DNA of 64,000 bases from Nocardia sp. MH4 (lineage in GTDB: Bacteria > Actinomycetota > Actinomycetes > Mycobacteriales > Mycobacteriaceae), in assembly GCF_019266065.1 (NCBI RefSeq), contig NZ_LPNR01000095.1, forward strand, positions 16,090-80,089, given 5' to 3'. Below are positions 55,893 to 64,000 of this stretch, one piece after another. Below the pieces are notes generated by a model. It was not told where the DNA came from, did not search any database, and saw nothing but the letters and a program-made list of their open reading frames with translations. Within the stretch, counting starts at the first letter, position 1; the number at the start of each line of letters is the position of its first letter. A program made the translations under genes and the position numbers.

Positions 55893-57020
55893 TCACACGG
55901 TGAAGTCGCGGAACAGCAGCACCGAAAGCCCGAGGCCGACAGCCAGATTCACCACGACCGCCGACCCGAAGACCGCGATCGGCCGCCAGCCCGCCTCCCG
56001 CAGCCCGCGCAACGAGAACTCCAGGCCGATCGAGACGAAGGCCAGGATCAGGAACCAGGTGCGCAGGTCGTTGATGATCGCGATGTGCGCCGCCCCGGTC
56101 TTCTTGTCGACCGACTGCAGGTACAGGGTGCCGATGATCGAGGCGGCGAGGAAGCCGAGCACGAACTTCGGGAATCGGGACCAGAATTCGCCGAGGCTGG
56201 GTCTGGCCGCGCCCGGCGTGCGGTCCACCCGGAAGGCGAACCAGGCGGTCAGCGCGATGGCCACGAGCCCGATCAGCGCGTTCTGCGTGGTCTTGACGAT
56301 CGTGGCGATCTCGAGCGCGTCTTCGCCGGCGAGCACGCCCGCCGCGGCCACCGCCGCGGTGGTGTCGATGTTGCCGCCGATCCAGGCGCCCGCCACCGCG
56401 TCGGACAGGCCGAACGTGTCGGCCAGCCAGGGCAGCAGGAAGATCGAGGGCAGCGCGAAGATGATCACCAGCGAGGCCGCGTAGGCGATCTGCTCGCGCC
56501 GCGCCTGCACCGCGCCCGCGGCCGCGATCGCCGCGCTCACCCCGCAGATCGATACCGCCGAGGACAGCAGCGCCCGCAGCTTGTCGTCGAGTCCCAGCTT
56601 GCCGCCGAACCACCAGGTGAAACCGAAGACGATGGTGATCAGCGCCAGCGCCTGGATGATCGACGGCCCGGCCGCCGTCACCAGGATCTTCAGATTGATC
56701 GACGCGCCGAGCAGCACCACCCCGGTCTTGATGAAGAACTCGGTCCGGAACCCGGCCGAGAGTCGCTCCCGCAGACCCAGTCTGCTCAGCACGACATTGC
56801 CGATCAGGCCGATCGCGATCGCGTACACGGGGTATTCGACCGACTTGGCGATCCGCCGGAACGGCGTCTCCGCCGCCCACCGCGGCACCTGGGTGTCGAA
56901 GAACCGGGTCAGCGCGCCGAGGGCGAGCACGAGCAGGATCCCGGCGACGACATCGGTGGCGGTCGGCCGCAGATTAGCTTGCAGCGCAGCGGTTTCCGTC
57001 GTGGTCTCGGACTCGCTCAT
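55893..57020 (-). CDS. YeiH/UPF0324-family transporter (putative sulfate exporter family)
   Basis: 375 residues from ATG 57020, about ten membrane helices. FRTEFFIKTGVVLLGASINL, SSAVSICGVSAAIAAAGAV and GAWIGGNIDTTAAVAAAGVL are hallmarks of PF03601. Some members have been linked to taurine/sulfate handling, but the substrate here is unknown. Its ATG overlaps the stop of a 44-codon membrane-peptide gene (TGATG), so the two are co-translated. Confidence 0.86.
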   Translation of the reverse strand: MSESETTTETAALQANLRPTATDVVAGILLVLALGALTRFFDTQVPRWAAETPFRRIAKSVEYPVYAIAIGLIGNVVLSRLGLRERLSAGFRTEFFIKTGVVLLGASINLKILVTAAGPSIIQALALITIVFGFTWWFGGKLGLDDKLRALLSSAVSICGVSAAIAAAGAVQARREQIAYAASLVIIFALPSIFLLPWLADTFGLSDAVAGAWIGGNIDTTAAVAAAGVLAGEDALEIATIVKTTQNALIGLVAIALTAWFAFRVDRTPGAARPSLGEFWSRFPKFVLGFLAASIIGTLYLQSVDKKTGAAHIAIINDLRTWFLILAFVSIGLEFSLRGLREAGWRPIAVFGSAVVVNLAVGLGLSVLLFRDFTV

Positions 57021-57154
57021 CACGGCACCAGCCAGTCCGGAATCGCCCCGACCAGGACGAGGGCGATCAGCGCGAGACCGACGACCGTGGCCAGCCAGTC
57101 CTCGTTCCACGTGAATGCGCTACCCGGCCGCGGCTCGGGCTGTGTCTGGGACAC
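57020..57154 (-). CDS. 44-residue single-pass membrane peptide upstream of the YeiH-type transporter
   Basis: GTG 57154 follows AGGAG at ideal spacing. The peptide has a polar N-terminus (MSQTQPEPRPGSAFTWNEDW), one hydrophobic helix (LATVVGLALIALVLVGAI) and ends PDWLVP. Its TGA overlaps the transporter ATG. Clear ribosome site, membrane helix and coupling support a real small subunit or regulator of the transporter. Confidence 0.7.
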   Translation of the reverse strand: MSQTQPEPRPGSAFTWNEDWLATVVGLALIALVLVGAIPDWLVP

Positions 57155-57257
57155 GGTGACTCCTAGGGTTCCTCATCGAGAAACCGCAAGGTAGCAACGC
57201 GCTGGCCCGGCACACACCGATTGCGCTCACCGTGAACCGATTTCGCGCGGCATCACG

Positions 57258-57298
57258 CGAACGGCCCGACGCGCTGATCGCGCTCGTCGGGCCGTTCG
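57258..57298. terminator. Hairpin terminator after hisG
   Basis: A perfect 14-bp stem (57258-57271 with 57285-57298) and 13-nt loop lie between the hisG 3' end and the transporter operon. Confidence 0.72.
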
Positions 57299-57362
57299 TC
57301 GCCCACCGGTGCGGGCGGCGTTCCTCGCCTTCCGCCAGGCGGCGGCCTTCTTCCAGAACGAG

Positions 57363-58214
57363 TCAGAACGCGCGGCAGGAGCGGATGTCGGTGGCGAGGA
57401 TGGCCTTGGCGCCGAGGTCGGCGAGGCGGTCCATCAGGTCGTTGCCCTGCTTGCGCGGGACCAGGGCGCGCACCGCGACCCAGTCGGGGTCGGTGAGCGG
57501 GGAGACCGTCGGCGACTCCAGGCCCGGCGTGATGGCGACGGCCTCGTCGAGCAGCGACTTGGGGCAGTCGTAGTCCAGCATAAGGTACTGCTGGGCGAAC
57601 ACGACACCCTGGATGCGCGCGATGAGCTGGTTACGCGCCCGGTCGCCCTGGTCGGAGCCGGTGCGCTCGATCAGCACGCCTTCGGAATCGCACAGCGAGT
57701 CGCCGAAGGCGACCAGGTTGTGCTGACGCAGGGTCCGGCCGGAGCCGACGACATCGGCGATCGCGTCGGCCACGCCGAGCTGGATCGAGATCTCGACCGC
57801 GCCGTCGAGGCGGATGACCTCGGCCTCGATGCCGAAGCGCGCGAGGTCGGCACGGACCAGGTTCGGGTAGGAGGTGGCGATGCGCTTGCCCGCCAGATCC
57901 TCGACCTTCCAGTCCTCGCCGGCCGGGGCGGCATAGCGGAAGGAGGAGCGGCCGAACCCGAGCGAGAGCCGCTCGCTGACCGGTGAACCGGAATCCAGGG
58001 CCAGATCGCGGCCGGTGATGCCGAGGTCGAGCTCACCGGAGCCGACGTAGATGGCGATGTCCTTGGGCCGCAGGAAGAAGAATTCGACCTGGTTGGCGGG
58101 ATCGAGGACGGTCAGCTCGCGGGAATCGGTGCGTTTGCGGTAACCGGCCTCGCTCAGGATCGAGACGGCGGATTCCGACAGCGAGCCCTTGTTGGGAACT
58201 GCGACGCGCAACAT
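57363..58214 (-). CDS. hisG: ATP phosphoribosyltransferase HisG (long form)
   Basis: 283 residues with the C-terminal regulatory ACT-like domain that lets histidine inhibit the enzyme. [40 protein letters not shown] and [18 protein letters not shown] are conserved catalytic segments. It starts histidine synthesis by joining ATP and PRPP. It follows hisE at 55 bp, the actinobacterial hisE-hisG order. Confidence 0.96.
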   Translation of the reverse strand: MLRVAVPNKGSLSESAVSILSEAGYRKRTDSRELTVLDPANQVEFFFLRPKDIAIYVGSGELDLGITGRDLALDSGSPVSERLSLGFGRSSFRYAAPAGEDWKVEDLAGKRIATSYPNLVRADLARFGIEAEVIRLDGAVEISIQLGVADAIADVVGSGRTLRQHNLVAFGDSLCDSEGVLIERTGSDQGDRARNQLIARIQGVVFAQQYLMLDYDCPKSLLDEAVAITPGLESPTVSPLTDPDWVAVRALVPRKQGNDLMDRLADLGAKAILATDIRSCRAF

Positions 58215-58269
58215 GGGGGGACCTTTCGGGAGAAGACGAACGGAGGTGTCGACCGGGACGGATCAGCCG

Positions 58270-58551
58270 TCACAGATGTCGGTACACGTCCTCGAGCTTC
58301 AGCCCGCGACCCACCATCATCACCTGGACCCAGTACAGCAGCTGGGAGATCTCCTCGGCGAGGGCTTCGTCGCTCTCGTGCTCGGCGGCCAGCCAGATCT
58401 CACCGGCTTCCTCGAGCACCTTCTTACCCTGGAAATGAACGCCCGCGTCCAGCGCGGCCACGGTGCCCGACCCCTCGGGACGGGTCTGGGCACGCTCGGT
58501 CAGCTCGGCGAACAGGGATTCGAAGTTCTTCACGAGGAAAGATTGTTTCAC
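58270..58551 (-). CDS. hisE: Phosphoribosyl-ATP pyrophosphatase HisE
   Basis: 93 residues from GTG 58551, which gives the length and N-terminus ([14 protein letters not shown]) of mycobacterial HisE; GTG 58533 is a shorter alternative. [18 protein letters not shown] and [18 protein letters not shown] carry the Glu residues that bind Mg2+. It hydrolyses phosphoribosyl-ATP, the second step of histidine synthesis. Confidence 0.95.
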   Translation of the reverse strand: MKQSFLVKNFESLFAELTERAQTRPEGSGTVAALDAGVHFQGKKVLEEAGEIWLAAEHESDEALAEEISQLLYWVQVMMVGRGLKLEDVYRHL

Positions 58552-58646
58552 ACGCCCGCCACCACATTTCCCACACTGCACCCACGCGCGTGGGAAGCGC
58601 CCGTGCCCGCATCCCCAGCCCCGTACCCGCGACCCCGAGGAGCAGC

Positions 58647-58661
58647 GGCCACGCAGTGGCC
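58647..58661. repeat. Short hairpin beside the long inverted repeat
   Basis: GGCCA and TGGCC flank a 5-nt loop immediately left of the large inverted repeat. It may be part of the same structured element. Confidence 0.5.
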
Positions 58662-58662
58662 G

Positions 58663-58755
58663 GTTCGCGGCCGTCCCGCCGGTCAGGCGCCGTTGCGTAG
58701 GCGACGAAGGAGCAAGCAACGGTGCCTGACCGGCGGGACACAAGGGGCCGCGAAC
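58663..58755. repeat. 93-bp long inverted repeat between hisE and the acyltransferase gene
   Basis: The left arm has three blocks, 58663-58672 (GTTCGCGGCC), 58675-58688 (CCCGCCGGTCAGGC) and 58690-58696 (CCGTTGC). All are matched perfectly in the right arm at 746-755, 724-737 and 716-722 of the same kilobase. Small bulges separate the blocks, and the loop is 19 nt. The 31 paired bases make it the largest secondary structure in the window. It lies downstream of the acyltransferase gene and upstream of hisE on the minus strand, so a terminator is possible; a mobile or repeated element is the alternative. Confidence 0.7.
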
Positions 58756-58811
58756 TCGAGCGCGCCAGCGCTCCAACGAACACCGCGAACCCGCGGCGCC
58801 CGCGCTGTCGA

Positions 58812-60626
58812 CTACCCAGCCAGCAGCACGCGCAGGTCGGCGACCGCGGTGCGCAGGTGGTCGGCGAAGGCGTACATCTGGTCGGCCACCGACTTGGGGG
58901 TGGCCAGGTAGATGTTCCAGCGATCCGGCAACAGCACGTAGGCGATACCGATGCAGGTGGGGCTGGTGGAGCCGAAACCGAAGTAGCGGATGTGCACCGA
59001 CGGCGCCGAGCTGGTGCTCAGGTAGTCGTCGCGCATGATCGTCCAGCCGGGGCTGTCGAACAGCGCGATCTGCTCGTCGGCGACGCCCAGTTCCGCGCCG
59101 CGGCGGCGCTGGATCCACTGCAGTTCCCACAGGTGCTGCTCGGGCGCCTGACCCGCCTGGCACTCCTTGGCCCGGCCGACGTGCGCGGCGGCCGCCGTGC
59201 GGGCCGCGGCCAGCTTGTCCTCGCGGGCGACGGTGTCGTCGACCATCGCGTCGACGAAGGCCACCATCTCCGGGGTCACCACGCGCATGGCCTCGGTGCG
59301 ACCGTTGCGGAACTGCCTGGTCGCGATGGACTCGTAGGTGGCGCCGGTCAGGCCCTTGCTGCGCCGGTGGGCGAGCTGGTAGGCCAGCTGGGCGAACGCG
59401 TCGGGCGAGATGCCGAGCTTCTTGGCCGCGCCGGTGCCGAAGTCGTCGAAGGAGACCAGGGCGGTCGCGGTGTCGGCGGCGAAGCGGGCGAAGTCCGCGC
59501 CCGCCGCGGCGATGTCGGCGCGGGCGGCCGAGTCGAGGACGAATTCGACCGGCTCGACCTGCGGCAGCCCCTGGGCCCTGGCACCGCTGGTGGCGGCGTG
59601 GTCCTGGGCGGTCCGATCGAGCAGCGCGTCCACGAACGAGAGCACGGTGGTGCCGTCGAGGCCGCAGTGCTCGATGTTGATGCCGGCCTGGCCGTCGGCG
59701 AAGACGATGAACGACACCGACTTGTCGAAGTACCGGTTGGCGCTGTCACCGTGCAGCAGCTGATCGCAGGCGTGCAGTTCGTCGCGCGGGGCGAAGTCCT
59801 CCAGGCAGACCGCGAACAGCGCCGTCTCGATCTCGTCGAAGGCCGCGACGTTGGCCGCCTCGGCGCGCAGGGTGGCCCGGCTGCGCGCCCACTCCGCCCG
59901 CGCCTTGGTGGTCAGGTGTCCGACCGAGGTATCGGTGGCCGCGGGCTTGGTGCCGCCCTTGATGACCGCGCGCAGCCCGTCGACGACATCGGAGAACGCG
60001 TACGGCACGCCGTCGGGGCCGATCACGTCCATCCGGAAGATGTTGCCCCGGTAGAAGACCACGATGTGGCGCGCGTCCGAGGGACCCGGCCATTCCGGGC
60101 TGTAGGGCTTGCGCACGGTGTCCTGCACCTCGCCCGGGATGCGGGTCTCGGAGAACAGGTACTTGTTCTGCCACATCGACAGCTGCTGCCCGCGCTGGGT
60201 GACCGGCGGGATCCGCTCGGCGTCCAGCGCCAGCTTGTAGTCCACGGCGGCGCCGATGATCGCGGCGGCCCGCTCGGCCTGGCCCGCCACGGTGGAGGCG
60301 GCCAGCGGGGTGTCGTCGCGGAACAGGAAGACGAAGTTGGCGTTCAACGCGATCCGGTCGCGGCGGCCCAGGTACCGCGAGGGCCAGAACTCGTCGAGCC
60401 AGCTGCCGACCCCCGGAGTGGCGTCGTACTCGGCGAGCGCGGCGTGCAGGGTCCGGCCTGCCCCACCGGGCCGCAGCAGCTCGGCTACTGCGGCCTCTGT
60501 GGCGGCGAGTTCCTCGGCGCCGAGCAACGGCTGACACCACTGCAGGAACCGTGCGCAGCTGTCGTCCAGTGTCGGCAGCGGAACCCGGGGCAGGCTGTCT
60601 TCGGCGGCGAACGTCGGTTGGTTCAA
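58812..60626 (-). CDS. Choline/carnitine O-acyltransferase family protein
   Basis: 604 residues, the size of eukaryote-type carnitine acyltransferases and rare in bacteria. [20 protein letters not shown] starts the fold; the catalytic His lies in [20 protein letters not shown] (HxxxDG), preceded by [15 protein letters not shown], and the C-terminal [15 protein letters not shown] matches the family end. It would transfer an acyl group between CoA and the hydroxyl of a quaternary amine. It starts 9 bp after the methyltransferase gene, last in a three-gene operon. Confidence 0.85.
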   Translation of the reverse strand: MNQPTFAAEDSLPRVPLPTLDDSCARFLQWCQPLLGAEELAATEAAVAELLRPGGAGRTLHAALAEYDATPGVGSWLDEFWPSRYLGRRDRIALNANFVFLFRDDTPLAASTVAGQAERAAAIIGAAVDYKLALDAERIPPVTQRGQQLSMWQNKYLFSETRIPGEVQDTVRKPYSPEWPGPSDARHIVVFYRGNIFRMDVIGPDGVPYAFSDVVDGLRAVIKGGTKPAATDTSVGHLTTKARAEWARSRATLRAEAANVAAFDEIETALFAVCLEDFAPRDELHACDQLLHGDSANRYFDKSVSFIVFADGQAGINIEHCGLDGTTVLSFVDALLDRTAQDHAATSGARAQGLPQVEPVEFVLDSAARADIAAAGADFARFAADTATALVSFDDFGTGAAKKLGISPDAFAQLAYQLAHRRSKGLTGATYESIATRQFRNGRTEAMRVVTPEMVAFVDAMVDDTVAREDKLAAARTAAAAHVGRAKECQAGQAPEQHLWELQWIQRRRGAELGVADEQIALFDSPGWTIMRDDYLSTSSAPSVHIRYFGFGSTSPTCIGIAYVLLPDRWNIYLATPKSVADQMYAFADHLRTAVADLRVLLAG

Positions 60627-60635
60627 TCCAGATCC

Positions 60636-61451
60636 TCAGGTCTCGATGGGATGCGGGCGGGACACGAACAGGTTGGCGTAGAGCCAGCCTTCGGCTTCGT
60701 GGTCGGTGGTGTCGATTCCCTTGGCCGCCAACGCTTCCAGCACCTGTGCACGTTCCTGGGCCGAAGCGAAGCGCCGCTGCTGGAACATACCGGGACGCTG
60801 CTCGCTGCGATAGCCGAGCGCGGCGAGTTCGGCGGCGATCGGGCCGAAATCGAACATCCGCAACACGAAATGCGCCATCCACGGTCGCTTGCGGGGATCC
60901 GCCTGGGCGACCCTGGAGAGGGTTTTCTCGGTGATGTAGCCGACGCACCCGGTGGAGATCACCAGATCGGCGGAGGCGAGCACACGACGCTGGGCCTCGG
61001 TCGGCTCGGTGGCCTCGAGGTCGGCGTGCACGTAGTCGTGCAGGAATCCGGCGGCATGGGCGTAGGTCAGCGCCGGGCGTGCGGCGTCCATCCCGACGAA
61101 GCGTACGTCGGGCATCAGGTCGGCGCGTAACCGCTCCCGATCCGCCGCGATCAGCCCGACCTTGTCGGTCTCGGCGTGGTCGCGATAGTGCCCGGCCAGT
61201 TCCTCGACCGTGGTACCGGTCCGCAGCAGCGCCGCGTTCACCCCGTAGGAGCAGCCCAGGTCGAGCACCGTGGGGATCCGGTCCGGACGTGCCGCCCGCA
61301 ACTGGCGCAACTGCTCCTGGAAATGCGGCTTGGCCAGCTCCGGGATCCGGTAGTCCAGCTCGTTCATCCGCGCGAAGTAGGCACGCGGATCGGGACTTTC
61401 GTAGATGTCGTCGAAGGATGCTTTGCCGGTGGTGTGCAACGGAACGGACAT
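60636..61451 (-). CDS. Class I SAM-dependent methyltransferase of the oxygenase/acyltransferase operon
   Basis: 271 residues. Motif I is VLDLGCSYGVNAALL, with FVGMDAARPALTYAHAAG, and DLVISTGCVGYIT as motif IV-V. The N-terminal ~60 residues (SFDDIYESPDPRAYFARMNELDYRIPELA) look substrate-specific. It lies 12 bp below the 2OG oxygenase and 9 bp above the acyltransferase. N-methylation of an amino acid to a betaine would suit the acyltransferase, but O-methylation cannot be excluded. Confidence 0.8.
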   Translation of the reverse strand: MSVPLHTTGKASFDDIYESPDPRAYFARMNELDYRIPELAKPHFQEQLRQLRAARPDRIPTVLDLGCSYGVNAALLRTGTTVEELAGHYRDHAETDKVGLIAADRERLRADLMPDVRFVGMDAARPALTYAHAAGFLHDYVHADLEATEPTEAQRRVLASADLVISTGCVGYITEKTLSRVAQADPRKRPWMAHFVLRMFDFGPIAAELAALGYRSEQRPGMFQQRRFASAQERAQVLEALAAKGIDTTDHEAEGWLYANLFVSRPHPIET

Positions 61452-61463
61452 GGGCGGTTCCTC

Positions 61464-62327
61464 TCAGTCGAGCAGTCGGTCACCTCGGACGGCGTCGGCC
61501 GCGGCGGCCACATGGTCGGGCAGGACACGGCCGAACAACTGCCTGGTGCGTTCGACAGTGCCGATCACCCCGGGCCGGTCCGTGTAGGCGAAGATCGCCG
61601 AATGTCGTTGTCCCGCACCGGCCACCTCGGTGACCCGGTGCAGCGAGAAGCGGCCCTTGAACAGCTGCAGGTCGCCGGGACGCAGTTCCAGGGCGCGGAT
61701 GAACCGCTCACCCTCGCCGGTGAGCACGGCACGCACGTCGTCGAGGTGCTCGGCGTGCGGGTCGCGGATGTTGGGGCAGTATTCGAAGACACCGCCGGCG
61801 TCGGGGCGCCGCGTCAGCATGCTGACGGTGAACTCGTTGGTGTCGAAATGCCACGGGTGCGACATGCCCGGCTCGACCACGTTCAGGCACAGACCGGCCA
61901 GCGGGTCGGCGAATTCGTGCAGTTCGTCGAGTTCGAAACAGTCGGCCACGAACCGCTGGAAGACGGGGTCGGTGTAGAGGCGCTGGATCAGCGCGTCGAC
62001 GGGGATGCGGTCGCGGGCGACGAAGGCGTTGCCGCGATCGAGCACGATCCGGGCCGGGTGGTCGGCGGGCAGATCGGCGTCGAGCGGGATGTTGTAGGCG
62101 TTGACCCGCTCCACCTGGTAATGGGCGTGCGGGGCGATCTGCTCCCCCTCGACCCGCAGCGTCTCCCACAGCTCCGGGCGGATGAATTCGCGCAGAACCG
62201 TGCAGCCGTCCTCGGCCAGTTCCGCGCGGGCGGCCTCGACCGCGGCGCGCCGGCCCGGGCCACCGAGATCGGTGAGCGGATACCGTGCGATGTCGACGAT
62301 TTCGTCAAGCCCCCGCGTCCCTGTCAT
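61464..62327 (-). CDS. 2-oxoglutarate/Fe(II)-dependent oxygenase (HalD/ArpA-like amino acid hydroxylase)
   Basis: 287 residues from ATG 62327; ribosome site weak. The iron triad is His160-x-Asp162 (HPWHFDTNEFTVSML) and His230 (GRFSLHRVTEV), with Arg241 to bind 2-oxoglutarate (RHSAIFAY). The enzyme resembles the amino-acid radical halogenase/hydroxylase group (BesD-like); the Asp at 162 that halogenases replace by Gly/Ala is kept, so hydroxylation is predicted. First gene of the operon, with the probable promoter in the AT-richer 154 bp upstream (62328-62481). Confidence 0.85.
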   Translation of the reverse strand: MTGTRGLDEIVDIARYPLTDLGGPGRRAAVEAARAELAEDGCTVLREFIRPELWETLRVEGEQIAPHAHYQVERVNAYNIPLDADLPADHPARIVLDRGNAFVARDRIPVDALIQRLYTDPVFQRFVADCFELDELHEFADPLAGLCLNVVEPGMSHPWHFDTNEFTVSMLTRRPDAGGVFEYCPNIRDPHAEHLDDVRAVLTGEGERFIRALELRPGDLQLFKGRFSLHRVTEVAGAGQRHSAIFAYTDRPGVIGTVERTRQLFGRVLPDHVAAAADAVRGDRLLD

Positions 62328-62481
62328 GAGTTCAGTTTGCGGGAACTTTCGCCGACACGCCCAGGGTTTCGGCAAATCCGGCCTATCCCGGGCAGATCAC
62401 AGCGTCATGAAATCAACTGTGCGGCAACAGTTTTCGTATATTCCCTGTCGATAGCGGAATTATCACGGTAGGCTATTCGCC

Positions 62482-63177
62482 CTATCTCGCTGCGCTGCCG
62501 AAATGTTCGTCGCGCACCACGAGCGCGGCCCCCAGATCGTTGGCCGACAAACCCACCAGTGACTCCCGGAATACCCGCCCCGGCGCCTCGGGAACCGCGA
62601 TTTCGCACGGAATCACGATCAGGCCGCAGCCGGCGCCCTGTGCCGCGAGTGCGCCGGTGGGCGAATCCTCGATCGCCACACAGTCGGCCGGGTGGAGTTC
62701 GAGCAGGTCGGCGGCCTTGCGGTAGATGGCCGGATCGGGTTTGCCGTGCGGCACTTCGTCACCGCAGACCGAGATGTCGAAGAAGTCGCGGCCCAGCGTG
62801 TCGAGCCCGTATTCGGTGAGCGAGCGCTTGGTGTTGGTGACCAGCGCGCAGCGCAGACCCGCCGCGCGCACCATGGCGAGCGCGTCCTTGGCCCCGGGTC
62901 GCCACGGGATCGGACCCAGCATCAGCTCGGTGACCCGGCGTTCGAGGAAATCCCCCGCCTCGGTGATCACCCGCGGCGTCGCCTCGACCCCGATCCCCTC
63001 GAACAGCATGCGCAGCGCGTTCGGCCCGGAGGCGCCGATCAGCGCGTGGCGAATCTCGTCGGTGAGCTCACTGCCGTGTTCGCGGGCCAGTTCGCGTACC
63101 GCGATGTCCCACAGCTTCTCCGAGTCGAGCAGCGTGCCGTCCATGTCCCACAGCACCGCGGCCGGTCGCGCCCTCAC
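62482..63177 (-). CDS. HAD-superfamily hydrolase, phosphoglucomutase/phosphatase-like
   Basis: 231 residues from GTG 63177. The nucleophile Asp11 and acid/base Asp13 are in VLWDMDGTLLDSEK, followed by VTNTKRSLTEYGLD (motif II), KPDPAIYRKAADLL (motif III) and IEDSPTGALAAQGAG (motif IV). The helical cap is subfamily I. It dephosphorylates a small sugar phosphate or related metabolite. It is followed by the oxygenase operon at 154 bp. Confidence 0.88.
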   Translation of the reverse strand: MRARPAAVLWDMDGTLLDSEKLWDIAVRELAREHGSELTDEIRHALIGASGPNALRMLFEGIGVEATPRVITEAGDFLERRVTELMLGPIPWRPGAKDALAMVRAAGLRCALVTNTKRSLTEYGLDTLGRDFFDISVCGDEVPHGKPDPAIYRKAADLLELHPADCVAIEDSPTGALAAQGAGCGLIVIPCEIAVPEAPGRVFRESLVGLSANDLGAALVVRDEHFGSAAR

Positions 63178-63254
63178 CTGTTACTCGCCTCGTTCTCTTC
63201 CACGCCGGGTCGGCCCGGCGGACGCCGGGCCGCGTTCAGGGTAGCCGGTGGGTG

Positions 63255-64000
63255 TCAGACCCCGGACCCGGCGATCTGCAGGTTCGCGCCGGTCCCGCTG
63301 ACCTGGATCCAGCGGTTCTCCGAGGTCACCGTGCCGTTGGTGAGCTGGTAGGTGAGCGAGACGACCGCCCGGTTCTCCCCGCTCGGGGTGATCGAGCCGA
63401 CAGTCACCGACCGCACCGTCGACCAGAACGAGGAGTACTGCCCGTAGCCACCGGTCTGGGCCTGATAGCCGGGCGCCAGCTGCGCCCAGGCACCGCCGAT
63501 ATTGCCGGGCAGCATGCCGTAGTACCCGGCGATGAACTGGCTGATGCGGTCCGGGCTGGGCGGGCCGAACGGGGTGGTGGTGATCGTGGTGCTGGTCGGG
63601 CTGGGGGTGGCGGTCGGCTTGCCCGAGGTGCTCGTCGCGGGCGCCGACGAGCTCGCGCCCGGGGTCGTCGGCCCGGTCGGCGTGGAGCTCGGCGGCGCGG
63701 AGACGGTGACCGTCTCCTGCTCCGGCACGATCACCACGGTGCTGACCTTGCCATCGACCACCGTGGTGACGGTGACCGGATCCAGCGCCTGCTGCGTGGG
63801 GTCCGTGCCCCGCTCGCGCGTGACGACCAGCACGATCAGCATCACCGTGAACGCGGCCACGGCGGCCGCGAGCAGCAGGATGGCCCGGCTGTTGTTCGAC
63901 CCACCGGTGCGGGCGGGCGGCCGCGGGCCGGCCGGCGGCGGGCCGGCCGGGGACCCCGCACGCTCGTCGCTGCCGGGCACGGCGTCCTGCCCATCGTGCT
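63255..64000 (-). CDS. Membrane-anchored protein, probably the C-terminal part of a Ser/Thr kinase-like gene, cut by window edge
   Basis: The frame is open to the last base, so the start may lie beyond 64000; a GTG at 63980 could begin a 241-residue protein. It contains a Pro/Gly-rich cytoplasmic stretch, one membrane helix (AILLLAAAVAAFTVMLIVLVV), a Ser/Thr/Pro-rich linker and a compact extracytoplasmic domain (RISQFIAGYYGMLPGNIGGAWAQL; GYGQYSSFWSTVRSVTV). Domains of this kind end several nocardial PknB-like kinases. A free-standing membrane protein is the alternative. Confidence 0.6.
   Translation of the reverse strand, partial: HDGQDAVPGSDERAGSPAGPPPAGPRPPARTGGSNNSRAILLLAAAVAAFTVMLIVLVVTRERGTDPTQQALDPVTVTTVVDGKVSTVVIVPEQETVTVSAPPSSTPTGPTTPGASSSAPATSTSGKPTATPSPTSTTITTTPFGPPSPDRISQFIAGYYGMLPGNIGGAWAQLAPGYQAQTGGYGQYSSFWSTVRSVTVGSITPSGENRAVVSLTYQLTNGTVTSENRWIQVSGTGANLQIAGSGV

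Noticed and set aside
58600..58760. CRISPR-like repeat
   Set aside because: The sequence is one inverted repeat with a single loop, not regularly spaced direct repeats, and no cas gene is near; the Cas4-like Cys set at 54948-55847 belongs to a stand-alone RecB-type nuclease.
61464..62327. Radical halogenase (BesD type)
   Set aside because: The iron-binding Asp162 that halogenases replace by a small residue is present, so a hydroxylase is the better call.

Overview
The window is high-GC actinobacterial DNA, most likely Nocardia or a close mycolic-acid relative (Corynebacteriales). It encodes the whole Pup-proteasome pathway (pafA, prcA, prcB, pup, dop, mpa, pafB, pafC), tatA/tatC/helY, aerobic cobalamin genes, F420-linked enzymes and hisE/hisG. 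Neighbour order echoes the Mycobacterium tuberculosis blocks Rv2070c-Rv2074, Rv2089c-Rv2097c and Rv2109c-Rv2122c, but several metabolic clusters sit between them. No rRNA, tRNA, CRISPR array, insertion sequence or phage gene was recognised.

Layout. 1-2.7 kb: 3' part of an RNA ligase, an LtrA-like membrane protein and a DDAH-like hydrolase divergent from its likely AsnC/Lrp regulator. 3.3-10.4 kb: cobalamin genes cobH and cobIJ (+) and cobL and cobK (-), enclosing a secreted protein with a ubiquitin-like C-terminus and a PadR regulator; cobK appears to start at CTG, overlapping a 26-codon ORF. A DprE2-like SDR and an F420 biliverdin reductase close the block. 10.4-20.7 kb: M24 peptidase, 5'-3' exonuclease, repeat-rich DUF4333 protein, helY-tatC-tatA, a ketopantoate-reductase-like gene and pafC-pafB. 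20.7-28.3 kb: thiamine-binding protein and a TetR-controlled acyl-CoA catabolic operon. 28.3-33.4 kb: pafA, prcA, prcB, pup, dop. 33.4-39.6 kb: two decayed genes, DUF418 protein, TetR, DUF6412-yidC-nudix, a small secreted protein, ArsC-like and Ddn-like proteins. 39.6-48.3 kb: a pyrimidine/hydantoin-type degradation and ABC uptake operon divergent from a MocR regulator. 48.4-57.2 kb: methyltransferase, secreted cyclophilin, a 27-residue peptide, mpa, an lppK-like lipoprotein, DUF4442 protein, trmI, a RecB-like nuclease and a YeiH-family transporter with a small membrane partner. 57.3-64 kb: hisE-hisG, a long inverted repeat, a three-gene operon (2OG-Fe(II) oxygenase, methyltransferase, carnitine-type acyltransferase), a HAD hydrolase and a membrane protein running off the end.

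How the genes work together. Pup is deamidated by Dop, ligated to substrates by PafA, unfolded by Mpa and degraded by PrcAB; PafBC is a DNA-damage regulator sharing this neighbourhood. The beta-oxidation-type operon at 21-27.5 kb holds ligase, two dehydrogenases, hydratase, reductase and thiolase, and its promoter carries two matching TetR-type operators. The operon at 39.6-46.8 kb couples ring hydrolysis (dihydropyrimidinase, ureidopropionase) to an uptake system and a flavin/F420 oxidoreductase. The 58.8-62.3 kb operon has the parts to hydroxylate, methylate and acylate a small amino compound, which is a carnitine-like logic.

Most novel candidates: the secreted ubiquitin-like protein, the hydroxylase/methyltransferase/carnitine-acyltransferase operon, four very short coupled or free-standing ORFs, and the CTG-started cobK.
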